NCBI GenBank assembly: GCA_028274465.1
Contig: CM051456.1
Span: 114,009,397 to 114,073,396 of the forward strand
Direction of reading: 5' to 3'
Source of the DNA: Plantago ovata
Taxonomy: Eukaryota > Streptophyta > Magnoliopsida > Lamiales > Plantaginaceae
DNA length: 64,000 nt
The position numbers and the translations under genes are program-made. Below the pieces are notes generated by a model. It saw only the letters and a program-made list of their open reading frames with translations, had not been told where the DNA came from and ran no database searches. How positions within the stretch are numbered: position 1 is the first letter of the stretch; every line of letters starts with the position of its first letter. Below, in pieces: positions 1 to 12,519 of this stretch.

Positions 1-316
1 TAGCCAACCATTCAGTCTCAGTAGAGCTTCTCTTATAATTGGGAGAGTCTGTTCGAATTGCTTTTGAGTAATAAAATCAGATGTTGAACCCTGTTTATGT
101 CAACAAAATCCTACCCGGTCTATGCAAGTTTTTTCAGAAGCCTTAGTTATCTTTTGATTAGAGTAGAGGTTGCAAGAGAGCATATCTTACCACCTTGCCA
201 TACATACTCGTGAAATGTTTACCAGTCAGTCAGTTTTCATTTTGCTTATTATTTATCTATAGAATGATATGGTCAATTCAAGTACGAGCATAAAACCATA
301 ATTTACGTGCTTGCAG

Positions 317-1955
317 GAAGACTGATTCAATTGAGCAGGCTCATGTGCGTAATGTAGATTATAACATAAAAAGGAGGTACACACTTGTAAGTATGGCTTT
401 ACTAGTTTCACTTGCTCATTGAGTCATTTCTAAACTTGAAATCCTAGATCAACATGCATTGTTAATAAAGCTAGTACTAATATATTCAATTACTTGTATG
501 GTTCTACTATTTTCTTCTTTTTCTATTTGTAAGCTCCTGGTTTGAATTTTCTATTGCTGAGTCACTATTGAAGAGAAGTATAAACAACAAGCATGCTCAA
601 CTACTCTTTCTGAATCAACTAGTGTACCAGTTATAGCATGTTAGATAGAACAGCCTCTACCTTGGCCTAATATAGATTTTGGCATTTTCATACCTTTTAA
701 ATTTTCTATGTTTTATATGTACTTAGTGACCTTATTATGGTCATTTCTCAGGTAACTGCTGAAGATGAGTCTGGCATACATGTATGGGACCTTAGAAAGC
801 TGAAGTATCCGGTAATTGAACTTCCAGGGCATTCACACTGGTAATGTTCCTCAGTTGTTATGTTGAGTGGCTGTTTTTATGCATACACAGGGGACAAAAG
901 ATGTTTTCTTTTTATTGTGTTCCTTAGTTTCATGGTTCTGCATCTTTGGATTACCATTTTATTTTACTTTGTGATAATCCGTTTTGCACATCATTTGTGG
1001 ATATTAATTGCGTTAAGTTATTGTACGCATCATGTCGGATTTAATAGTTTTGCTATTAAGCCTGATTATTTCACCACTGACACACACAGTTAATCTTGTT
1101 AGGACATGGACTGTGAAATGCAATCCTGAGTATGATGGACTTATTCTGGTACTCTTTCAATCCATCTCCTCTCCCTCTCTCTACAAGATCTTCACATTTT
1201 GTCGAGACAGTAGTAAAGACATTTCTACTGCTTCCGCTCAGTTGATGACAAAAATAAAACTCTCATAGTACTTTGAATCATGGATGTATAACCTTAAAAG
1301 CTCTAGTGGTTTTTTTTTTTTTTGGATCAATATTTGCTGATGACGTGAAGCTTTTATAGAGTGCAGGGACAGACTCGGCGGTGAATCTGTGGTGGGCATC
1401 CCCAAGCACGGATGATAATCCATCGGACAGGTTTTGCATCCTTCTAGATAGTTATCACATGGTTCTGTAATGTCAATGTTTAATACTGATAGAAACTACA
1501 TTCATGTAACTGCAGACCTGTACAAGCACAAATTCGAAAGGGGGAGCCACTGCTCAATTCATACAGCGATTATGATGACAGTGTTTATGGTAATTCTGAT
1601 GCAACATCTCTGTCTCCCTTGCAGCTGTAGTCGGTATTGCAAAAGTTTGATTGTGTTCACCTTGATGTAGGTCTTACTTGGAGTTCTCGAGAGCCAACGA
1701 TGTTTGCATCATTGTCTTATGATGGGAGGGTAAGATTCCTCGCTCATGCCATCATGGACGTGCATTAATATATTCTCTCTCCACTGCATCCATAACATTT
1801 ACTTATCATGTTCCTGCTACGTCTAATATGCAACTATTGACACAGAAATATGCCAATTTCAGTCCCTTCATAGTGTTTGTATTATAAGTCATTTCTTCAT
1901 TATCCACGTGCAGGTGGTTGTGGAATCAATTAAACCTCATCTTTCAAGAAAATGA
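317..1955 (+). CDS. DWA2: DWA2/EIPR1(TSSC1)-type WD40-repeat protein, 3' part
   Basis: Seven exons are visible: 317-386, 752-840, 1103-1148, 1360-1430, 1516-1589, 1671-1729 and 1914-1955 (TGA), all with GT-AG borders and continuous phase. They encode roughly the last 150 residues of a WD40 propeller. Readable blades include GIHVWDLRKLKYPV, ELPGHSHWTWTVKCNPEYDG, SAGTDSAVNLWW and the C-terminal FASLSYDGRVVVE...LSRK. This is the arrangement of human EIPR1 (TSSC1) and of Arabidopsis DWA2, which is known as a DDB1-CUL4 substrate receptor that dampens ABA signalling. The 5' half lies left of the window; positions 1-316 read as intron. The symbol rests on remembered similarity; the general EIPR1-like family call is firmer than the ABA role. 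Confidence 0.82.
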
Positions 1956-2700
1956 AACAGAAGAACGTACGGGTGCTCTTTCTGAACCCAGCTTCAGTCA
2001 TATTCTGATGGTGTTAGTTATTCTCTGCTTTGACATTTTGTTCCGATTTCAGATACTTGCGTGCATATTTTGGTGACCATATCTAGCAGAGACGTCTAAT
2101 CACATCACCATGAAGTTCCGGACTAACTGAAGAATGTATTCCATGTATCTGGGTGGTCGCATTTGGTAGGACCATTATGCTACACTTGAATTTCCTTCTG
2201 GTGAAACTTATTCTTTATATTTCAGCTACTCTGGCATGTACATTAGGTAGTTTTACATCTTGGATTTTTTTCAAGTTGAATTGGCTATCATGAACTTGGA
2301 GCTCATGGAACAAAATGTATTGCATTCAATTTATCAAGGTTTGGTCTGAATATATTCGTGCAAAATGTATGCATTGTACTTCTATTACTTCCAGGTGAAA
2401 AACTGTTGCATAGATCTAATCTATGAAGATTTTAAAAACCTGTGCTGCAAATGATACTTGATAGTACTATTTTTCATACTAAATGATCATACATCACATA
2501 ATCTAAATTGAAGTAGTGTGTTAGCATCTCAAATCTCAATCCAACATACTCTAGTTCAAGCATGCTTCATAGTTCATATTTCATACTCCAGTATGCTAAT
2601 TCAATATGCGATGTGTTCTCAACCTAGCATGCTGTAGCTTGAACTACTAAGCGATCCCGAATATACGTTTTTTCATTTCCTATTAATCTTCTTTACTAGT
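1956..2700 (+). other. 3' flank of the WD40 gene
   Basis: This is a non-coding stretch directly after the WD40 stop codon, presumably 3' UTR and downstream spacer. No conserved ORF is visible. An AATAAA-type signal cannot be assigned with certainty. Confidence 0.4.
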
Positions 2701-5027
2701 CAACTAATCACATTCTGTTTTCGGGTCGAATATTTATTTTGAAAACGAAAAGGAACAAAAATAGTGAGCAAGGCTCCAATGCTCCATTATTTGGATAGTA
2801 TATTTCACATATTATCCTAGTTCCTTGTATGTTGAAAAGAAAAACATCACTGTCTTTCCGGATGCACATTTGTTTTGTGAGGAGGAACAAAATCTATTTG
2901 CAAAATCTGCCACATAAGGGAATATGGATATTGGAAATGAATGATGAGATTGTTTTGATGTTGGTGGCTTAGATTTAAGGTCTACCAAATGACTACTTGT
3001 GTGGCTCAATTCCTCTGTGTTGTGGTGAAGGAGCCAAAACATGTCCATCACAACTAACACGAAGAAAAAATTAAAGTAGCCAAGGTTGAGGAACAAAAGT
3101 AGATATGTTGGTGAAATGAAATGGATAAGATATTGAAAATGGACATTAACCACAAATCTTATCCAAATGCTTCTTTTCTTCCTACTGCGTAAGTAAAATA
3201 GACCCCAGAATCAGATGATATTGATGACTTGTTATGATGTCGTCTTGGTTTCCTAGTCTCTTGGCAGAGATCATTTGATCCCATATGTGTTCACGGCTTC
3301 ACAGTTCATTGTTTGATCCATTGCCATGTGTCATGCTTTCAGACCAAGAACAACACGTCATTTACTATATTTGCAACTTATCCATGTAAGTTGCTTAGTC
3401 ATCACATCATGTCACGTCACAGAAAAGATGATCAGAATCTGTTTCTGTGGGACATTTGGAGTTAGGTGGCCCATGGGCGGCACCACCACTCGGAGCGCGG
3501 AGAACCACCAATTTGCACGGATTGCATGGCTCGCGATCTTCACCGTACTCTTTGCTTACTAGATCCGCATACACTTTTTTTTTCTATTATCGGACTTTGT
3601 TGGTATTATGTTAAAAATATATACTAGCTTTCCTCTCCGCTCTCGCTTCAGTTTTCCTTGTCATATTGTCATCCTCACCGCCTAATTTTTTTTCTCATTT
3701 TCTAATCCGATATTTTCTAGTCCGATCTTCTTGTATTGTAGTATTGCTATGCCTATGTTCGAACGATTTTCCCGAACTAAACTGATTTGAATTGAACTTA
3801 TTTATATTTTTCACGAAAAAAACAATGTCTCCCGAGAAAAACCCTAACGACCCGCCTTGTCCCGTGGCTGCCCAAAACCTTAAAAAATAATTAAGTAAAT
3901 TTTTTTAAAAAAAAGCATATCTTCTTTTAATATTGTTAATGGGTGAGCAATATATATTGACATTAATAATTTATACTATTACATTACAGTAGTTTGTGTC
4001 AAGATAACTAAGTAAAACAGATTGAGATATTTGAAATTAGTTACAGAACACCAATGGTTCAAACCATGTCCCAGTTGGAAGTGTAATTTACTTAGATTCT
4101 TTTTTTCTTTTTTTCCTTTCTCAAAACTCATTAAATTTATATCAGTTTAATTGAACTAGTTCAGTTTAAATGTGTTTAGTTGTTTTTTATAATACAAATA
4201 AATTTAATGTTTAATTGTTTCTTAAAGTACAAATACATTCAATTTAGTTCGATCTATAGACAAAGAGAACAAAGATTAGTGTACATTTTATTTTATGGAC
4301 CTCACTTTGCATCTATCTTAGTCACAAAATTACATCTAGGTCCACGCCCCATTTTTTTGTTGACAAAGGAATAAGACATTATTAATTGCTTGAGAACCAA
4401 ACGCGGCCTTAACTCCATTTCATTTCTTCTTTTTTTACTTTTTTTTTTCATCATCTTCTTCATCTCCAATCTCCGGTCTCCTTCATCTCCGATCTCCGGT
4501 ACCGGATAAAACTGCAACTCCGATTCGGAGCTGTTTGCAGCTCCAAATCAGCTCCGATCTAATTTTTTTTTTTTTTGTTTAAATAATTTTGGACTTATAT
4601 TGAAATATATTTTTTGTAGGGGTTTGTTTTTAAATAATTTTTTTAGACCATCTTGAAATATTGTAATGTGGATTCGTTTTCAAATATATTGTGTTAATTT
4701 TGTAAAAATAAAAATATTTGGGTTAAAAATGTAATAAACAGAAGTTCAAATTGTTTGGTCAACCCAAAAATGTGATAGTTGACTAAGGGTAAAAAACTAC
4801 TTTCAATAAATAAGTTCGCGAAGAGTCAAGTTCGTCGATTCAAATGTAATTAATATCATCTAACAAGGGTAGTGAATGCAAACTCCAGACTAAGGAGGGG
4901 CTAGATGTACTTAAAATCACTAACATGGGTGCCATATGCAATTGACTCTATTTTATGCGCTCATAATAATCGAAGTGGGATGCATGTATTATGGATGGGT
5001 TTGGTGCCTGCCTTTAAAATGATGTTA
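2701..5027. other. Intergenic AT-rich DNA
   Basis: No supportable gene. Short ORFs here (for example the minus-strand one at 2812-3153) have no recognisable domain. At about 4420-4560 there is a short tract of CTCCGATCT and CGGAGCTG words that resembles the core of the element at 48520-49406, so part of 4290-4800 may be a relative of that transposon. Confidence 0.4.
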
Positions 5028-5035
5028 GATCTAAA

Positions 5036-5830
5036 TAGGCCTGTCATAATAGGTCAAAACCCATTTAACTACCTAAACCTAAATAGAAAAAGCCTATCTA
5101 AACCCATCCATTTAATATATGGGTCTAAATGAATGATACCTATTTACACCCTAAGTATAATAGTTTTTATTAATAGGTATTTAGGCAACTAATAGGCCTT
5201 AGTTTACGGGAAGGGAAAAAAAAAGAAAACGTAAGCTTTCTTCTTCTGAGAAACAACTCGCTCGCTCGCTTTCTATCTCATCTTACATCCTCTTCTCTCT
5301 ATCTCGCTCAAATTCTTTGCATCTTTGTGCAAATTTGTGTTGGAGAATTGTGTTTTGTTAGAGGCACTCCAAGTGTTTGATAATATGCCAAAGACAGTAT
5401 TTGACTTTAAACAATAGGAAAATGTTGTTGTGCTGTGTGGCCTGTTGTTGGAAAAAAAATAGAATAGTAATGGAGATCAAAGATGGAGACCTGAGAGAGC
5501 AAAGAAGCAAAATCCCAGATGAAGAAACATTTGCGGTATTGAAAAGCTTTGATAACAAAGTCATCTTCTTTTTTCAATATAAAGACAGAATTATAATTCT
5601 GAATAACCCCAGTGACTCTAAGTGATTTATCTTTTCAGCTTCATCATCAGTTAGACACAAAGAAGATGGAAAAAAATATTATAAATGGGTTATGAGGTTT
5701 ACCTCACCCATTTACAACCTACCTATTTATATTCATTTGTAAATGGGTGTAAATAGGTGGGTGGTAAATAAATGGGAAGCCTACCACACCAAATCCATAC
5801 CTCACCTAAAAGTCTAAATTGACAGGCATA
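5036..5830. mobile_element. hAT-type non-autonomous transposon, 795 bp, carrying gene-like sequence
   Basis: A perfect 8-bp direct repeat GATCTAAA flanks the element at 5028-5035 and 5831-5838. The ends are inverted: TAGGCCTGTCA on the left and TGACAGGCATA on the right. Subterminal regions are crowded with variants of AAATGGGT, ACCCATTTA and AAATAGG in both orientations, as expected for hAT transposase-binding regions. An 8-bp target duplication with TAGGN(G/C)TGTCA-like ends is typical of hAT. The interior, about 5240-5640, looks like captured genic DNA: a CT-rich 5'-UTR-like stretch, a PPR-like peptide EALQVFDNMPK near 5358-5395, and a 60-residue open stretch at 5470-5625. Confidence 0.85.
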
Positions 5831-5838
5831 GATCTAAA

Positions 5839-6900
5839 CATCTAAACATTTTGTTAATTCCTTATGTATTTGTCGGAGTTCATACCCACAACATCTCCTT
5901 TCATTCATTGATCACCGATCCTTAAATTAATGCAGGATTTGGTTGAGCAGACAACACAACGCAACTTAGCCAACACAGCTCATTAAATTTTGGGCCAGCT
6001 TGCTGGTCCTAGTCCTGGATATATCTTCCGTTCAATCCAATTTGGAGAGTTCGGTGTTCATTTTACTAAAGTGTTTTATTTTTTTCAATTAATTCGCGGA
6101 GTTAGCTGATAAGTGACTCCACAAAAGGTAAAAAGTTGACTAAACATAGACTATAAAATGTGGAATTTCGGTGACACACAATTTTATTACTACCTCCACA
6201 ATGAGTGGGGTCAACACATATGACGTGCCGCAAATCTAGTGGGTAGATAAATTCAGCCAATGCGGCAGCCATTGCGAGGCGAGTTGAGGTCACGTGTGTG
6301 TGCCTTTCTTTAATTTTTTAAATTAAATTATTTATCACCTGTAATTTGCTGCCTTCCACAGCACCATATCACCATATCATATGACACTGACTCCATATCA
6401 TAAGCCATACATAACATAACAAATCCCACCTCTCATCCAATATTATTTTAATGCCCCATATATTTAATCCTTTAACTTTTTATTATTAGTTAATATAAAT
6501 AGAATTGAAATGAATTGAACTTTTATATCTATATCATAGTCAATTTTTAAAACCGAGGGAGTAACTTTTTGTTTATATATATATATGTGTGTGTATACTC
6601 CTAAATAATACTGTACTAGTAATTTATATTTTATAATTCCATGGTATGTACTTGGTACTGAAATAGAAGAAGAAGAAGAATATAGTGTTATTATTATACT
6701 AGTGAAGTACATTTTGGAGCAATATAGATTGTTGGTCACAGTTGGATCAAAACCAGTGTGTTGTTCGTTCCTTCTTCTCCTGGTTTTACTCGCCTCGTTC
6801 AACACACTCACTCACTCACCTACCTACCCGCTAAATCACAGTGCTGCTGCTTCTGCAACGCTAACACATTCTCTCTTCTCTCCTTCACCTAAACCCCTAA
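5839..6900. other. Spacer and promoter region of ESV1
   Basis: AT-rich non-coding DNA leading to the ESV1 5' UTR. A GA-rich and CT-rich tract lies between about 6660 and 6900. I could not choose a single convincing TATA box. Confidence 0.35.
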
Positions 6901-6953
6901 ATTATCCTCTCCAGTAGTAGTATAGCTTACCTAGGGTTTTCCGCATCTTCCAT

Positions 6954-6968
6954 ATGGCGTTCGTCTAG
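6954..6968 (+). other. Minimal upstream ORF in the ESV1 leader
   Basis: An ATG at 6954 opens a four-codon ORF (M-A-F-V-stop) ending at 6968, 40 bases before the ESV1 start at 7009. If the transcript starts upstream of it, as the pyrimidine-rich leader suggests, it could reduce main-ORF translation. Whether it is translated is inference. Confidence 0.5.
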
Positions 6969-7008
6969 CCATTTCATTTCGTTAATAACAATAAATAAAT
7001 ACGCGCCA

Positions 7009-10000
7009 ATGGCGGCAGCTCGGGGTTTCACCACCCCCTTCACCGTTAGGTTATTGTCCAGACCTGACCTCGTCCGTGACAATGCGCCGGTCATTCTCGA
7101 CACTCGCAGGAAGACCCACCGCCGCCTCACCATTTGCTCTTCCGAGAGCGCCGAGAAATGCGACGAGATGAACCCCAATTATCGTGGACCTTCCTTGCCC
7201 TTCGCTTCTCAGTGAGTTTTTTTTTTTTTTTTTCTTATTTGTTTTTTGTTTAATTTTAATTTTATGAGTGTGAATGTAATAGTTTGTTGGAAATTGCCGT
7301 CGTTTTCATCTGCTCCGAATGGAATTGATTGTTAAATAGTGTAATAGTGTCCCTATTGGGGAATTGAGACACCTACGATGTGAAATTGCTCTGGATTTTT
7401 CATTATCATCAGACTCTGAATTTAGCCGAGAAACGTAAGCATTTTTACTAGACATGTAAGTAAAGAAGATGATGGTGATTTTATTTCTTCCTGATGTTAA
7501 TATGAGGATTCAGGTTTTTACATGGCAATTTTTGTTCCAGTGACTTTAGAAAAGGGGAACACACATGATAGTATTAAGGCTTCATTTGTAAGCTACCAAA
7601 GAGTTGCTGATGTTGCTTAGATATGTGTAGTTTCTTACTTGAGATGAATATACCTCTACATGAAGAAATGTAAAATGGTTAGCAGTCAATTAATTATAGA
7701 GGAAGTGCATCTTGCGAAGCAACTATTGTCTTCATTCAGAGATTATATTATGAAAACAGAATTAAACGTATTGGACAGCATGATGATGATTGAACGGCTT
7801 AACAGTTCTGTGTATGATTTGCAGGTCAAGATTTGTTTCTAAACCGGAAAAGTTCTTTTCAAGATGCACCCCTAGAAACACAGGCCCACAGTCCCGAGAC
7901 TCTCCCCCTAAACGAGGTGATGCATTTTGGTCACTGTGATGCATAAGATATCTGAAATATAAGAGCTATAACCGCTTGTTGTGTTCTACTCCGTAGATAC
8001 CGGGATTGCAAATGAGAAAGATTGGGGAATCAGTTTGTTAAGTGAAGCTTCAAATGAATCTGGCACCAATGAGGATGGTAGTACATGGTACCGTGAAAGT
8101 GGTGAAGATGTTGGAGATAATGGTTACCGTTGTAGATGGGCAAGAATGGGAGGTCAGACTAATGATAGCACATCGGAGTGGAAAGAAACGGTATATACCT
8201 ATTATTATTTTTTTAAATAATTATTTTGACAAGGCTTGCCAATTTGATTATGTGTGCATTATGTGTAATGTTGACCAAGGAACAAAGTTGCTATCGTCTT
8301 GCCTGTTCAGTACTCTTTTCCATTATTCATGAAATTAGTTAATCATTATATTCAATTATTCATCACCATCTAAGGGTTAAGATTATTGTTAGTGCCCATT
8401 CTATGTTAATCTCAGTCCTGTGATACTGAAGTTAATGTCAGTCAGGTAGAGACATTTGAAAGATAAGCAACTCATAACAATCTATTCTTTTTGTTTGATT
8501 TCTCAACAATCGTTATGCTAAGCTGAAACGTATCCATTGTATGACAGATACAGATATGTGAAATGATACACTCAAAGATAATTCACCTGAAATATGTACT
8601 TCTTAGACAATGAAGCCTCAGTTAATTATTCAGGTGAAACTCTTATAAAGGTAGATTACATTGAGATAAAGATAAACAGAATCTTTTTTCTTCAAAGTTT
8701 TATATATGTTGCTACTTTTGTTCAGTGTCCGTCCTCAGAGTTATAGAAGAATAGGGTTAAGAAATGGGACAATCACAGGGGGTATGCATGCCATGAGAGC
8801 CCATCTTCACCTTTAAAAGATAAATATCCCTTTAAGGAGCTGCTTGGTAGCCTATTGCTATCGTTTTTGGCACATTTTGGGGGAAATGATGTTGTGTCTG
8901 GACCGTTTGGTAGGTTTTTTTGGCTGCTTTGCTGCCTGCTTCAATTTTTCCGGGCAGGGACATGTGTGGCTCATATTTGAGCCATGTGGAAAGGGATTTA
9001 GAAATCTGGTAGGAAGTCATTCTGCCTCTTGTGATGGAGTGAAATCATCCAACTTTTGTGTCCAAAGTACATCTCAGGTGTCAACACGTGTTGATTTTGC
9101 TATTTATCCAATGTTGTGCATGCATTTCTCGTTCGGAAGGCAAGAGTTGGAGGGGAAATGAAATTTTTGGGGCTTTTGGAAGTATTTATGTTTCCCTAGT
9201 TGGGGTTAAAATGAGGAAGTGCAATAATAGCAAGTCATGTTAACATCTGAGCTGGACTTTGGACACAAAACTTGAATGATTTCATTCCAGTTCCAGAGGT
9301 GGAATGATTTAGTACCAGATTTATAAATCCCATTCCACATTGCTAAAATATGAGCCACACACATCTCTGCCTGGAAACACTGAAGCGGGCAACCAAAAAA
9401 CCTACCAAACACAACATTATTCCCCCAAAATGTGCCAAAAACAGTAGCAAGAGGCTACCAAACACAAACCTAAATGCCAGGTTCATTTCTGTGTGTGTGT
9501 TGATATACCATATATAGTAGATAATAAAAGTCCCATGTTTTCTGTCATATCATTTGATTCCTATTGGTGTCTGTAAGTCATGTTGAAATGCATCCATCTA
9601 ATAAAATGTGTCAATCTTATTGGTTGGGAGGGGAAATTATTTCATCTTTTACTATTGGTCGACTTATTAGGTAATTATTTTAATTTGGACATGTCTCCTA
9701 GATATTCCTATTGCTGCTAGAATTAGGGTTGAGTTAGGTTTTTAGTAACGAAGGCAGCTAAAAGCGCTTTGTCCTCTTTTTTTTTTTTATTTAATTTTTT
9801 TATTGATTGGCTTCTTTGACACTCCATGACTGTTTTTTCTTGCCTGCTTCTGTTTAGAATCTAAAGGTTAAGCCAGAGGAGTGATAAGACTAATCTGTTA
9901 CTTTGGGTAGAAAAATTTCTTAAAAGTGGCTTTTAGATATTGGTGATAATACGCAGATATACATCTGCTGTTTTTACTTCAACTGAACATTTATTGGCAG

Positions 10001-12519
10001 TCACTTTTTTTTCCTTTATTTCTTTACTGCGATGTGAGCACTTTGAGGAACTCCTTTTCTACATAAGTTGCCAATTTATAGGATTGACTGAGAATGCTAC
10101 GTCTAAAGTCTTTCTTGCTCACAATTGTATATTGATTGGAGTACTGAATTATATTGATTTGTTTTTATAACCTGTATAAGTATCATCCCAGGTGGATACA
10201 TTTAATTGGATTTGTTGATCTCCTTGACAGTGGTGGGAGAAAAGTGATTGGACTGGATACAAAGAGCTAGGTACCAACTCAGTCCTCCTTTTAGGCTTTC
10301 ATATCTTTCTTTTCCATGCACTCTTTTTATGGATCCTATGCAGGTGGTATGCTCAGTTTTTTGTGATTGGTCTTCTCTGAATCCTCCACTTGCTGCAGGT
10401 GTTGAAAAATCAGGAAGAAATGCTGAAGGAGATTCTTGGTGGGAAACATGGCGAGAAGTTCTTCACCAAGATGAATGGAGGTCTTTGCTTTGAACTCATT
10501 TTGCCTGTAGAAACTGTGAACGTTTTAGCTTGTTACAGTACAATGTCAGGCAGCATAGTTATATTTACAAATTTACTTGCAACTGCAGTAATCTGGCTAG
10601 GATAGAACGTAGTGCGCAGAAACAAGCAAAGTCGGGCACAGAAAATGCTGGGTGGTATGAAAACTGGTAAGCATAGATCCTGTGTGTTTATAAACAACAA
10701 AAGTTGCTTCTGTTCTTGGCTTAAACTTTTCTTTCTTTCAGGTGGGAAAAATACGATGCCAAAGGCTGGACCGAGAAAGGAGCACACAAGTACGGCAGAT
10801 TGAATGAACAATCTTGGTGGGAGAAGTGGGGAGAGCATTATGACGGAAGAGGCTCAGTCCTAAAATGGTATTTCCCTTGTTTCTCCATCTTCAGGTTCTG
10901 TGTCTTTGTAGTGGGTACCCTCTTTATAGTTTGCACCAAAAGTTAGAATTCTCATGCAAAATTAATTGCCTAGTTATCCATAGCAGCATGACAGCATCAT
11001 TGCTGGGAACTCTGTAGGAAAGTTCATTTTGGTTACCGACTTTAAACATGTGCTGTAATCTGAGACCTACTTTACCCTGATAACAACATGGTTTAAATCT
11101 TGGCGAAAAAGATTGAAAAATCGTGAAATGTCTTGGTTTTTAAGCTCATCGAGATGATATGAACATGTAATCTAGAGACTTTCTAAACTTTTTCCTGAGT
11201 TAACTTTGCAAGTTTAATTCTGAAACACTCAGTAATGTATTCCTGAAACGATTCATTTTTACAAGAATTTTGAAACATATCACAAAACAGAGATTTTAAT
11301 CCATGGATGACGGTTTCTGTTACTATCTCAGGACTGATAAATGGGCTGAAACTGAACTTGGAACCAAATGGGGAGACAAGTGGGAAGAAAAGTTCTTTGC
11401 TGGCATTGGTTCTCGCCAAGGAGAGACATGGCATGTATCTCCGGGTGGTGAAAGTAAGAAATCAGTTCTATGTTGTAGGACAATATACAATCTAAATAAA
11501 TACCATTTTGCTTAGGTCTTCCATATGCTCAACCATATCAAATTCTCAACTTTTTAAGTTTGCCATGTCAGAAGAACTTGATTTTTTTAATGACTTGGTA
11601 ACACCAAGAGGACCACGTGAAGAATGCTGAACTATGCCAACTATATATGCGTTCTAGCTTCGGTCATAGGTTTTTCATTTCAATTCCATTGTAACTGCTG
11701 ATTTTGTATATCGGCTTTTGTAGTTTAGTTGGTTAGCTGAGACACCCTGTAAATTGGTGATTTATCATCCAAAATGGATGATTTGTTACTTAGACTTCTT
11801 TGATCATTGTATTATTGCAAAACAACGAACCAGTATTTCTCTAAAATTGATAGGTCTACTCAGATGCGACATAGCATCATCTGTAAGGTATGCAACTAAT
11901 CATTAATTTTCTTGGAAAAAATCAGGATGGTCAAGGACATGGGGAGAGGAGCACTTCGGAAATGGGTAGGTGATATATGATTGAATCAAATGCTGTTTGT
12001 TGGTTGACAATTTTTCCAGTGCAACACGTATTACCTGATATCTGTGAATCAAACTGTCTTCTAGTTTGGAATCCAATGAAAAATTTACCGTGTTATTTCT
12101 TGAAGTATAATTTGATGATCCTTCTTTCTATGACAGGAAAGTGCACAAGTATGGGAAAAGTACAACAGGAGAAAGCTGGGATATTGTTGTAGATGAGGAG
12201 ACATACTATGAGTAAGTAGAACCTATCTTGCTGAATTTAACTGCATTATTTGATAACATTTTTGGCATTAACTTACATATTCACAATTTTAATATCTAAT
12301 TGAAGGGCGGATCCACATTACGGATGGGCGGATGTTGTCGGTGATTCTATACAGCTACTATCAATTCAACCTCGAGAAAGACCTCCTGGAGTCTTTCCCA
12401 TTCTTGATTTTGGATCATCCACCCCACTACCGGAAAAGCGACCTGAGTCAGGACCACCATCAAAAGAACCACCTGAGTCAGGGCCACCGTCAGAAGAGCC
12501 ACCTGAGTCACTCCTTTAA
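7009..12519 (+). CDS. ESV1: EARLY STARVATION 1 (ESV1), plastid starch-granule protein
   Basis: Eleven exons join in phase: 7009-7211, 7825-7916, 7997-8190, 10231-10270, 10399-10480, 10589-10666, 10742-10867, 11332-11453, 11926-11965, 12137-12211 and 12306-12519, giving 421 aa (Arabidopsis ESV1 is about 426). The first ~60 residues are rich in Arg, Ser and Thr, as in a chloroplast transit peptide. The centre is the tryptophan-rich repeat region: WYRESGEDVG, EWKETWWEKSDWTGYKE, SWWETWREVL, GWYENWWEKYD, SWWEKWGEHYDG, KWGDKWEEKF, then DPHYGWADVVGDS. The C-terminus is proline-rich with two near-identical 10-residue repeats (ESGPPSKEPP type) encoded by a 30-bp tandem repeat. ESV1 proteins bind glucan chains and protect starch from premature degradation at night. 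The paralogue LESV has the same repeats but a longer N-terminus; length and the Pro-rich tail favour ESV1. Confidence 0.93.
8836..9470. mobile_element. Tourist-like (PIF/Harbinger) MITE inside ESV1 intron 3
   Basis: A 635-bp element with long imperfect inverted arms: the left arm GGAGCTGCTTGGTAGCC... pairs with the right arm ending GGCTACCAAACACAAACC over roughly 150 bp. TAA trinucleotides flank both ends (8833-8835 and 9471-9473), the target site of PIF/Harbinger. Both arms carry GAGCCACA/TGTGGCTC and AAAATGTGCC/GGCACATTTT words. It sits in the 2-kb third intron of ESV1 and has no transposase ORF. Confidence 0.82.

Noticed and set aside
8844-9161. ORF of 105 codons inside ESV1 intron 3
   Set aside because: Lies wholly in the left arm of the Tourist-like MITE and has no match.
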